The notes beneath the pieces were generated by a model. That model had not been told where the DNA came from and searched no databases. It was given only the letters and a program-made list of their open reading frames with translations. A stretch of DNA of 64,000 nucleotides, taken from Bacteroidales bacterium UBA2712. GTDB taxonomy: Bacteria; Bacteroidota; Bacteroidia; Bacteroidales; Paludibacteraceae. How positions within the stretch are numbered: the first letter of the stretch is position 1; every line of letters starts with the position of its first letter. Below, piece by piece: positions 17,550-23,297 of this stretch. The stretch covers positions 1-64,000 of the forward strand of contig DEKW01000005.1 of NCBI GenBank assembly GCA_002354055.1, written 5' to 3'. A program made the position numbers and the translations under genes.

Positions 17550-17587
17550 GCCCCTTTTGCGCGTGAGCGTATCAGGGGCATTTTTTG
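17550..17587 (+). terminator. Rho-independent terminator
   Basis: Stem GCCCCT (17550-17555) with AGGGGC (17574-17579), an internal small stem, then ATTTTTT. It closes the transcription unit ending at 17524. Confidence 0.75.
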
Positions 17588-17760
17588 TCTATAGGCAGAG
17601 CCCGTAGGGCATGGTGCCTGCGGTTTTTCCTGCCCGTTAGACAAAAGCAGTCTCTTCACCGCAAGTTCCGGGCACCGTTCAAGGTGACAGCGGATGTTTT
17701 TTTGTGCTCAAAAGACAACATCAAGTATTTTGTTAACAAAAAGGGTAAAATTTTCCCTCG
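17588..17760. other. Intergenic stretch
   Basis: No gene seen. Contains short palindromes (for example around 17594-17632, gcagagcccgtagggc and gcctgcgg) and AT-rich sequence leading to a possible promoter. Confidence 0.4.
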
Positions 17761-17787
17761 TTGCTAATTCTAAAAGCAGTACCTTTG
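17761..17787 (+). promoter_or_regulatory. Probable promoter of the small-gene island
   Basis: TACCTTTG (17780-17787) is a good -7 box. The nearest TTG (17761-17763) gives only a 16-base spacer, so the -33 part is weak. Confidence 0.55.
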
Positions 17788-17850
17788 TCGCCGGAATTGA
17801 AAAAGAAAGCGAATAAAAGAAAAGAAGCAAAAGAAAATTAAAAAGAAAAA

Positions 17851-17899
17851 GGTGTTACGTAAAGGTGTTACATTATGTACCACCACCTTTTGTACCACC
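17851..17899 (+). promoter_or_regulatory. Leader inverted repeat before 17920
   Basis: GGTGTTACGTAAAGGTG (17851-17867) pairs imperfectly with CACCTTTTGTACCACC (17884-17899), about 16 bp with a few mismatches. It lies in the 5' leader, 20 bases before the start codon, where it could control translation. Confidence 0.5.
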
Positions 17900-17919
17900 A
17901 ATAATTAAATTTGAAGTTT

Positions 17920-18240
17920 ATGAGTTTATTTAACGATTTATGGCAGCTGCTCCGGGCACACGGATCGAGCGCCAAACGGGAAACAGAATGTGCTGCCCTA
18001 TGGTCCACCTATCCGCCTCAAACACAGCAACGGATTTACGACACCATCCGTACCAAACTGGAGCAGAACAAGTTTGTGCACTATGATCCCTTGCGGGCAA
18101 TAGAGGAAAACGCCCGGTCTCCAAGACAGCAGACCCTCTCCTATGCGGACTATTATGCCCGTTATCACACTACAGAACCCCGCGACGGATGGCATATGGC
18201 TAATCCTACGGGAAATAAAGTTATCTTCATTAAAAATTAA
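17920..18240 (+). CDS. Small protein of unknown function
   Basis: 106 residues from the ATG at 17920 (a TTG at 17911 is in frame but less likely). Soluble; predicted helical N-terminal half (LFNDLWQLLRAHGSS, TQQRIYDTIRTKLEQNKF), then a Tyr/Arg-rich part (YADYYARYHTTEPRDGWHM). No signal peptide or membrane helix. First gene of a cluster of very short genes, 6 bases ahead of the next. I do not recognise the family. It may belong to a small accessory or phage-derived cassette. Confidence 0.55.
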   Translation: MSLFNDLWQLLRAHGSSAKRETECAALWSTYPPQTQQRIYDTIRTKLEQNKFVHYDPLRAIEENARSPRQQTLSYADYYARYHTTEPRDGWHMANPTGNKVIFIKN

Positions 18241-18246
18241 TTTCTT

Positions 18247-18411
18247 ATGGCACTAAAATTCACATTGGAAGCCCCGTTCAAGAGCATGTCCGGGGTGATC
18301 AGCCGGAAGCGTTTTGCGGATGGTCGAGTCGAATCCGTCATCGCTACCAAGCGAGGTACGCTCTACAAACGAACCTGTTATCCGAAAGGCACGTTCCCCC
18401 GTCGCGGTTAA
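18247..18411 (+). CDS. 54-residue member of a local small-protein family
   Basis: Begins ATGGCACTAAAATTC, six bases after the previous stop. The 54-residue product runs MALKFTLEAPFKSMSGVIS, then RKRFADGRVESVIATKRG and ends TLYKRTCYPKGTFPRRG. The N-terminal beta-strand pattern followed by S-x-x-G, then a Lys/Arg-rich hairpin with YKR, is also seen in the proteins at 18544, 19211 and 20367. Strongly basic. Function unknown. Confidence 0.5.
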   Translation: MALKFTLEAPFKSMSGVISRKRFADGRVESVIATKRGTLYKRTCYPKGTFPRRG

Positions 18412-18430
18412 GTCGTTCCCGTAAGATGAT

Positions 18431-18468
18431 CCCGTGATGCTCCGCTTTCTGAACACGACCATCACGGG
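18431..18468. repeat. Inverted repeat
   Basis: CCCGTGATG (18431-18439) and CATCACGGG (18460-18468), nine perfect pairs with a 20-base loop; flanks continue imperfectly. No T run. Confidence 0.6.
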
Positions 18469-18510
18469 ACCATCTGCGGAGGAACACCTAAGAACAAAAC
18501 AATCAAAAAG

Positions 18511-18532
18511 CCCTCACAATCGGCATTGAGGG
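18511..18532 (-). terminator. Possible minus-strand terminator
   Basis: CCCTCA...TGAGGG hairpin preceded on the plus strand by AAAAAG, so the minus strand reads stem then CTTTTT. No minus-strand gene lies close by; it could stop antisense transcription. Confidence 0.4.
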
Positions 18533-18543
18533 TCCCGAACGCG

Positions 18544-18810
18544 ATGGGAAAAGTATTTTTTGATCCCGGAATCGAATCCGTCCGCGGAATCCTGATGGGC
18601 ACCGATCCGTATTACCTGCGGCGCTATCCGGCTCGCGACGGCGGCGTGATGCATATCGTGCAAGCCCGTCCCGACCGGTCCGGTCACACGCCTTCCGAAG
18701 CCGAAGCCGCCAACCGCACTGCCTTCGGCATCGCTTACGGCAAAGAGCGGCACCGCGAGTTTATCGAGCGGACCATGAAAGGACAATTGGAAATCGAATT
18801 TACAGACTAA
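18544..18810 (+). CDS. 88-residue member of the local small-protein family
   Basis: Product begins MGKVFFDPGIESVRGIL, then a Tyr/Arg hairpin (DPYYLRRYPARDGGVMHIV), an RPDRSGHTPSEAEAANRTAF block and an amphipathic helix. This strand, I-x-S-V-x-G, Y-x-R-R, R-S-G, helix order recalls short Bacteroidota proteins of unknown function with similar N-termini. The stop overlaps the next start (TAATG). No signal peptide. High GC compared with the AT-rich flanks. Confidence 0.55.
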   Translation: MGKVFFDPGIESVRGILMGTDPYYLRRYPARDGGVMHIVQARPDRSGHTPSEAEAANRTAFGIAYGKERHREFIERTMKGQLEIEFTD

Positions 18811-19022
18811 TGGCAAAGAAATTTTTGAAAACCGATCTCGTGCGATCTCTGGAGAAGCATGTGGGTGCGCCGGTAGGCATGGAGGGCTTAGAGACCCTGA
18901 TCTACGGCTGGCGAAAGAAACTCCGCCTCACCTCGCATGCTATCTATGTGCGCGACTGGCTGACTTACGAAGAGACGGTATCGCTGAGCGAATATGCCGG
19001 ATATGACTTGACGGAAATTTAA
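18810..19022 (+). CDS. 70-residue protein of unknown function
   Basis: ATG overlaps the previous stop, indicating coupling with 18544-18810. The sequence (FLKTDLVRSLEKHVGAPVG, LETLIYGWRKKLRL, YVRDWLTYEETVSLSEYAGY) is helical and soluble. The arrangement of short helices separated by turns could be a small DNA-binding fold, but no known signature is visible. Probably one unit with its partner upstream. Confidence 0.5.
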   Translation: MAKKFLKTDLVRSLEKHVGAPVGMEGLETLIYGWRKKLRLTSHAIYVRDWLTYEETVSLSEYAGYDLTEI

Positions 19023-19049
19023 GAAATCTTAAACCCGCGAAAGCCGTTC

Positions 19050-19082
19050 TTTGGTCATCTCGCGAAAAAGCAGTACCTTTGC
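19050..19082 (+). promoter_or_regulatory. Promoter of 19211-19733
   Basis: TTTG (19050-19053), 20-base spacer, TACCTTTGC (19074-19082). The resulting leader of about 120 bases contains a hairpin, TGGATGA (19107-19113) with TCATCCA (19147-19153), and the octamer repeat TTAACAAT at 19182-19197. Confidence 0.8.
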
Positions 19083-19210
19083 ATCGGATTTGAGAAAACA
19101 AGATAATGGATGACCGGGGCGTTTGTTGCTTCCTTCTCAGTCCCGCTCATCCAAAAAGGAAGGTCTCCAATCCGGTGCACCTTAACAATTTAACAATTTA
19201 ACCTAAACCT

Positions 19211-19531
19211 ATGGCTAAGATTACGTTACATGGTATGTTTGCCCGCGTGATGGGCAAATTCAACCGCTCGGAGACGCTGTATTTCAAGCGCTGCAACTGT
19301 GGCAAGGAGCAGTTAGGTGTCGATCTGCTGAACCCCGTCCGGAACAACAAGGACGCCAAAGTACAGGCATGCCAAGCCGCTCTGAAAACTGCAGCACAGG
19401 CTGCCAAGACCGCTCTCGCGGATCCCGCAGAGCGTGCTACCCTTGAAGCGGCGTTCAAGGCGCAGGGCAAGTACACCTCCCTCTTTGCGTACACCGTTGC
19501 GCAGAAGTATGTTAAACCGAACTTCGACTAA
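19211..19531 (+). CDS. 106-residue member of the local small-protein family
   Basis: Product begins MAKITLHGMFARVMGKFN, then SETLYFKRCNCGKEQLGV, LLNPVRNNKD and a long Ala-rich helix (AALKTAAQAAKTALADPA), ending in a YVKPNFD tail. It shows the same order of elements as 18544: N-terminal strand, G, Y-x-K-R hairpin, basic turn, helix. It is the longest local member and so the best candidate for the intact form. No signal peptide. It has its own strong promoter. Confidence 0.55.
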   Translation: MAKITLHGMFARVMGKFNRSETLYFKRCNCGKEQLGVDLLNPVRNNKDAKVQACQAALKTAAQAAKTALADPAERATLEAAFKAQGKYTSLFAYTVAQKYVKPNFD

Positions 19532-19532
19532 A

Positions 19533-19733
19533 ATGACTAAGAAAGAAATTGCAAAAGTAATCATCTCCGTGCTGATTGCGGCATTGACGGCATTGGCGGC
19601 AGGTTTGGGACTGAGTTCCTGCAACGTCACCCGGACCGTCACGACGCGAAGCGAGGCATGGCAACACGGCGACACCTCCGTCGTCATCCAGACCAAAACC
19701 GTCGAATCGTACGACGGCTCACGGAAGTATTAA
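19533..19733 (+). CDS. Small lipoprotein
   Basis: 66 residues, starting one base after the previous stop. A hydrophobic N-terminal helix (IAKVIISVLIAALTALAAG) is followed by lipobox GLSSC (Cys30) and a short hydrophilic mature part (TRTVTTRSEAW, SVVIQTKTVESYDG). N-terminal shape recalls the very small Bacteroidota 'smalltalk' proteins, which also have a short Lys start, a hydrophobic stretch and a Cys. Could be a tiny envelope lipoprotein of a phage-like or mobile cassette. Function unknown. Confidence 0.6.
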   Translation: MTKKEIAKVIISVLIAALTALAAGLGLSSCNVTRTVTTRSEAWQHGDTSVVIQTKTVESYDGSRKY

Positions 19734-19869
19734 GAGAGTAAATCGAAAATGCGCAGTCATTTTGGCCTACGCGCCTCTTGCTCGCCACAATACTAGCGTG
19801 ACTCGCAGTAATACTGCTCGATGACGCTTCGTATTGCGCTACGCAACTCCCCACTGCATGCCTGCATGC

Positions 19870-19925
19870 ATCGGGGACCCCGATAATTAGGGCGCGCTCA
19901 CAAGCGAGCTTGCAGCGCCCCCTAA
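19870..19925. repeat. Two adjacent strong hairpins
   Basis: ATCGGGG-A-CCCCGAT (19870-19884) and, three bases on, a long stem from TTAGGGCGC (from 19888) to GCGCCCCCTAA (to 19925) with an inner GCTC/GAGC stem. Confidence 0.6.
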
Positions 19926-20058
19926 CTACCAAATCCGCCGTTGAGACCCTTGATAGGGCTCAACAATGACTGCTTACAAAATACGGGCTTACAGCCCTCA
20001 CAAAAATAAAGAAAATAGCCATGCTGTGCAACAATTAGAGACAATTACCTTTCTAGGC

Positions 20059-20102
20059 GGAGCGGTCACGGACTTCCTTCCAATTCAATGGAAGGACGCT
20101 CC
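20059..20102. repeat. Nested hairpin
   Basis: Outer GGAGCG/CGCTCC (20059-20064 with 20097-20102) and inner CCTTCCA/TGGAAGG around an ATTCAA-type loop. Confidence 0.6.
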
Positions 20103-20173
20103 GAGTCCAAAATGCCCCAAAACAATCCAAAAAATCAATAAATAATTATTTTCTTAATTTTTGTAAGCGTTAG

Positions 20174-20316
20174 CGCATTTTCGGATGGCGGTAGTACGGC
20201 ACTATCAAGTGCCGGACAAGAGGAAGATTATTAAGGCGCGTATCATGCTCGCATGAATACGCGAATTAAGAAGATTACGCTCAAGGCCGCGTAGGCCGAA
20301 ACCGCCGCATTTTCGG
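20174..20316. mobile_element. MITE-like or structured-RNA element with 11-bp flanking direct repeats
   Basis: CGCATTTTCGG occurs at 20174-20184 and again at 20306-20316, like a target duplication. The 121 bases between begin and end with GGCGGT (20187-20192) and ACCGCC (20301-20306), closing a multibranch fold that holds three hairpins: CGGCACT-ATCA-AGTGCCG (20197-20214); GCGTAT-CATGC-TC-GCATG-A-ATACGC (20238-20262); and GGCC-GCGTA-GGCC (20285-20297). Could be a non-autonomous transposable element or a structured RNA. Confidence 0.45.
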
Positions 20317-20366
20317 TTAAATAAAAGATCAAACCTATTGTTCAATCAAACCAAACCTAAATTATT

Positions 20367-20450
20367 ATGGCATCAGTAACTTATTCAGCCGGAATAGATC
20401 ATGTGTCCGGCGCATTGTCCAAACCCGGTAAGAGCGGTCAGCACAGCTAA
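20367..20450 (+). CDS. 27-residue truncated member of the small-protein family
   Basis: Product: MASVTYSAGIDHVSGALS, then KPGKSGQHS. The N-terminal strand, I-D-x-V-S-G motif matches 18544 (GIESVRGIL) and 18247 (FKSMSGVIS), but the reading frame stops where the hairpin and helix would follow. A terminator begins three bases after the stop, so it may be a genuinely expressed mini-gene or a decayed copy. Confidence 0.4.
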   Translation: MASVTYSAGIDHVSGALSKPGKSGQHS

Positions 20451-20452
20451 AC

Positions 20453-20481
20453 AAAACAGCGGCCTTGCGGGTCGCTGTTTT
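20453..20481. terminator. Bidirectional terminator
   Basis: AAAACAGCG...CGCTGTTTTT hairpin with A run before and T run after. Serves the small gene on the plus strand and the GH71/99-like gene on the minus strand. Confidence 0.8.
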
Positions 20482-20540
20482 TGGGTTTGGGGGTTTGGCG
20501 GCTTCGCCCTGGTTTGAGCCTACGGCTTGGTTTGGGGGTT
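20478..20540. repeat. GGTTTGG repeat punctuated by hairpins
   Basis: Copies of GGGTTTG / TGGTTTG separated by two small hairpins, GGCGGCTTCGCC and AGCCTACGGCT. Same word-plus-hairpin design as the CGGTCT family. Reaches the stop codon of the minus-strand gene. Confidence 0.55.
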
Positions 20541-22956
20541 ATTTCACCGGTTGCCCCAGTACGTTAATTATATTGCTGTCACGAACGATGAACAATATTC
20601 CGTTGCGGAGGAACTTATACGCCCCCACAGTCCCCTGAAGGGGGAGTGGGTCGATGCCGGTGTCCTGCTGCGCGTATTCCTCTATCAGGAGATCGTCGAT
20701 GATGGCGGAGAAAGCCCCTGCCTCCGGCGTACTGAGACAGACCGAGAGACCGTCGATATAGTCGCCTGCCAGCGACTGCGGGATATACGCCACGAGTCGT
20801 TCAAACGAGCCGTCTATGGAATCGACCGTCGTGGTGATCGTCTGTCCGGAACGCAGGGTGAGCATGAGCTGAACGCCACTCCCGATGCCGCTTGCCGCCC
20901 GGAAAGCTGTCAGACGCATCGGTGCCGTGACCTCGATAGCGGTCTTGGCAAAACGGTACTGATAGACAGCGTTCCCTGCGGCAGTACCGCTCACCGAGAG
21001 TGCATAATCGCCGGTACGGGCAGAGGACTTGACGATCGCGCATTGGGCATCCGTCACACCGCTGCGGAGGATCTCCTGCGGCTGATAGAGACACGGGTCG
21101 ATGGGGAAAGTGCCGGTGTTCTGCGGGACGTTATGGACGTAGTTATACGCCGTCGTGCGGCTCTCGAAGCTGTTGCGGTAGAACACCGGTCCGAGGCTGT
21201 GAGGCGTAGTGAGGGTGGTGTCCTTGACTCCTTTTAACATACGCGTCGCGTCGCCCGCGAGGCGCAGGTAGAAGTCCGAAGAGAGCCATCTGCCGTCCGC
21301 CGAGGTGGTGAGGAAATAGGCGTCGGTGGGCAGCATCGTGTAGTCGGTTGCCGCCGAGAGCAATGCCGTTCCTTCGTCATACTCGTCGAACATCGAGAAA
21401 TACATATTCGTACACCCCACCTCGTGGATGTTCTTCGCCTGCGCCCAGAGGAACGTACCTGCCTGCCGCGGTGCCTGGTTAGGTACGCCGGTGTTCCATG
21501 TAGCCCAACCGAAACCCGGGAAGAGGGTAGGCATATAGTCGATGTGGAGCGCGTCGCAATAGGTCTTGTCCTGCGCCTGCAGGTTGAAGAAATACTGCGC
21601 CTCCTGGAGGTTGCTGAACCGTCCTACGAGCCACGGCGAGAGCATGTTATAATGCTTATAGACCTCTTCAAAACTCTCTTGGTTAGCGGGGTTAGGCTGC
21701 GACGGACCTTTCGCGTCATTGCGGTTCTCACGCCAGTAGGTCGGCACACCGCCGATGACGTAGCACCCACGGCTCTTGAGCCAATCGATGAGAGCGATGG
21801 TCTCTGCCGCCGTACCGGGGTGGTTGTCGGTGAAGCCCGTTCCCCATACCTGCACCACCGGCTTGCCGTTGACCGTCGCGTACGCCGGAGACTGCGTGAG
21901 GGCGTAGTTCTGCTCGATGTTATAGACCCAATCGAAACGAATCAGATCCGCCCAGACGGACTCCAGACCGTTGGAAGTGATGTCGTAGCAGATATAGAAG
22001 AGGCGCTGGTTAGCCTCCGCTTGCTGACGGATAGAGACGAGCGTCGCCGCGGGGTTATGGGCGATGGTGCGCATCTCCGGACCGATGAACCGCTGCACGG
22101 CGACACCGTCGAGACCGTGCTCCTGCATGAGACCGAAATGCCGGGCGATGACTGCCGGCGAAGCACCGTTATAGAGCCTTGCCGGTTCTCCGTTACCGAG
22201 CGCCGCAAAACCCGTTTGGGCAAGGTCGGCATCGTCGTAGAAAGAGACATCCGGGTAGATCTCGAAGGTATGGTTGTTGGGGCTTGGCCATCGCGTGCCG
22301 TCTGCCGCCACGGCATCGTTGCCCCAGTGGTGCCAGAACTCATACCTGCCTGCGACGCGGAACCAAGCCTGATAACCCGCGACGGACTTGCCGATGAACT
22401 CCGAGTAGGCGCTTCCTCCGGCATGCGGACAGAGCGGCTCGGACTGCGGGTCCAACGTACCGTGATAGATCTCCACACGGGCAATATAATTGCCTTCGTT
22501 GAAACGTATGTCGCCGTGGTTCTGCGCGTCGCGTAACGAAGCGTCGGTGACCGCCATCGTGACAGTGATCCACTGCTCCGAACCGGTTTTACCCACGACG
22601 CAGGACTCGTAGTTGCGGTTGTTGGTGGCGTTATACTGCATCCGTAACTCACCCGTGCCGCGGTCGAGGTACGTGACTTTGAAGACCAGCGTCGCCATGG
22701 AGGACGGCACAACCGTCTTGTCGATGCGGAAATAGAGGTACTTGCCGGACGGCACAAAGACGCATTCCTGACCAGCCTCGGTCACGATGACCGTGTAGGG
22801 CTCGTCATTCGGGTCGCCGTTACCGCTGCGGGTCATGTATTGCGCTGACGAGGGCGTGTAATACGCTAAGGGCGTAGCCGGAACAGCTCCGTGCACGCTG
22901 CATAGCGCGCAATCCATAAGGAGCATAAGCGTGAATAAGCGAAAAAGTTTACTCAT
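20539..22956 (-). CDS. Secreted GH71/99-like protein with short C-terminal sorting motif
   Basis: 805 residues. Signal peptide (CALCSVHGAVPATP). N-terminal beta-rich domain about 25-165. The central part has the hallmarks of Bacteroidota proteins annotated 'glycoside hydrolase family 71/99-like': VAGYQAWFRVAGRYEFWHHWGN, FEIYPDVSFYDDADL, GLMQEHGLDGVAVQRFIG, RLFYICYDITS, KPVVQVWGTGF, CYVIGGVPTYWREN. A jelly-roll-like domain follows, then the tail FLRNGILFIVRDSNIINVLG..VK, the short T9SS-type motif. Substrate unknown; GH99 relatives act on alpha-mannans. Transcribed alone from 23003-23034. A GC-rich hairpin (20624-20650) lies in frame just before the tail. Confidence 0.8.
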   Translation of the reverse strand: MSKLFRLFTLMLLMDCALCSVHGAVPATPLAYYTPSSAQYMTRSGNGDPNDEPYTVIVTEAGQECVFVPSGKYLYFRIDKTVVPSSMATLVFKVTYLDRGTGELRMQYNATNNRNYESCVVGKTGSEQWITVTMAVTDASLRDAQNHGDIRFNEGNYIARVEIYHGTLDPQSEPLCPHAGGSAYSEFIGKSVAGYQAWFRVAGRYEFWHHWGNDAVAADGTRWPSPNNHTFEIYPDVSFYDDADLAQTGFAALGNGEPARLYNGASPAVIARHFGLMQEHGLDGVAVQRFIGPEMRTIAHNPAATLVSIRQQAEANQRLFYICYDITSNGLESVWADLIRFDWVYNIEQNYALTQSPAYATVNGKPVVQVWGTGFTDNHPGTAAETIALIDWLKSRGCYVIGGVPTYWRENRNDAKGPSQPNPANQESFEEVYKHYNMLSPWLVGRFSNLQEAQYFFNLQAQDKTYCDALHIDYMPTLFPGFGWATWNTGVPNQAPRQAGTFLWAQAKNIHEVGCTNMYFSMFDEYDEGTALLSAATDYTMLPTDAYFLTTSADGRWLSSDFYLRLAGDATRMLKGVKDTTLTTPHSLGPVFYRNSFESRTTAYNYVHNVPQNTGTFPIDPCLYQPQEILRSGVTDAQCAIVKSSARTGDYALSVSGTAAGNAVYQYRFAKTAIEVTAPMRLTAFRAASGIGSGVQLMLTLRSGQTITTTVDSIDGSFERLVAYIPQSLAGDYIDGLSVCLSTPEAGAFSAIIDDLLIEEYAQQDTGIDPLPLQGTVGAYKFLRNGILFIVRDSNIINVLGQPVK
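20624..20650. repeat. GC-rich hairpin repeat inside the GH71/99-like gene
   Basis: CCCAC-AG-TCCCC-TGAAG-GGGGA-GTGGG, in frame between the last domain and the sorting tail. Confidence 0.6.
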
Positions 22957-23002
22957 AATGGTATTATTTGTATGTGTTCAATGGCGTGAGTCCTAAACGG
23001 GT

Positions 23003-23034
23003 GCAAAGGTAATACAATTTTTTCAATTATGCAA
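23003..23034 (-). promoter_or_regulatory. Promoter of the GH71/99-like gene
   Basis: Minus strand: TTG (23032-23034), 20 bases, TACCTTTGC (23003-23011). Confidence 0.85.
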
Positions 23035-23053
23035 GTCTTTCGCTTTTTTTTAC

Positions 23054-23088
23054 CCCTAATCCCTAATCCCTAACCCCTAATTCCTAAA
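23054..23088. repeat. Heptamer array CCCTAAT
   Basis: Five seven-base units: CCCTAAT, CCCTAAT, CCCTAAC, CCCTAAT, TCCTAAA. Lies between the divergent promoters. Confidence 0.85.
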
Positions 23089-23244
23089 AATCTCTGATTT
23101 TCCTTGCATATGTCAAAAAAAAACCGTACCTTCGGACATCTGCCTTACCTATGGTAATTCCCCCGTAGCTACGTTCGCGTCCTGCGGTGCATACGCCAAT
23201 TATCGCGAAATTTCATTTCGCCAAGCAAAAAATTGCCGAAAAAT

Positions 23245-23276
23245 TTGCGTATGTGCAATTTTTGTAGTACCTTTGC
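23245..23276 (+). promoter_or_regulatory. Promoter of murF-alr
   Basis: TTG (23245-23247), 20 bases, TACCTTTGC (23268-23276). Confidence 0.85.
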
Positions 23277-23297
23277 AGTCGCAAAGGTTTTTTGAAG

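Larger units (their letters stand above)
19734..20366. other. Palindrome-rich intergenic region
   Basis: About 630 bases without a convincing gene. Contains several strong hairpins listed separately (19870-19925, 20059-20102, 20174-20316). Reading frames are short and without family resemblance. Looks like non-coding RNA genes, repeat elements or remains of mobile DNA. Confidence 0.6.
22957..23297. other. Divergent intergenic region
   Basis: Holds the two divergent promoters (23003-23034 minus, 23245-23276 plus) and the heptamer array 23054-23088. Nothing else recognised. Confidence 0.7.

Noticed and set aside
18511..18532. Plus-strand terminator after the 54-residue gene
   Set aside because: The T run lies on the minus-strand side of the hairpin; for the plus strand there is no U tract.
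17920..20450. Complete prophage or integrative element
   Set aside because: No integrase, terminase, capsid or relaxase gene and no convincing attachment repeats around the whole island.
21424..22536. 370-residue open frame on the plus strand
   Set aside because: Arg/Val-rich shadow of the GH71/99-like gene on the other strand; no recognisable motif.
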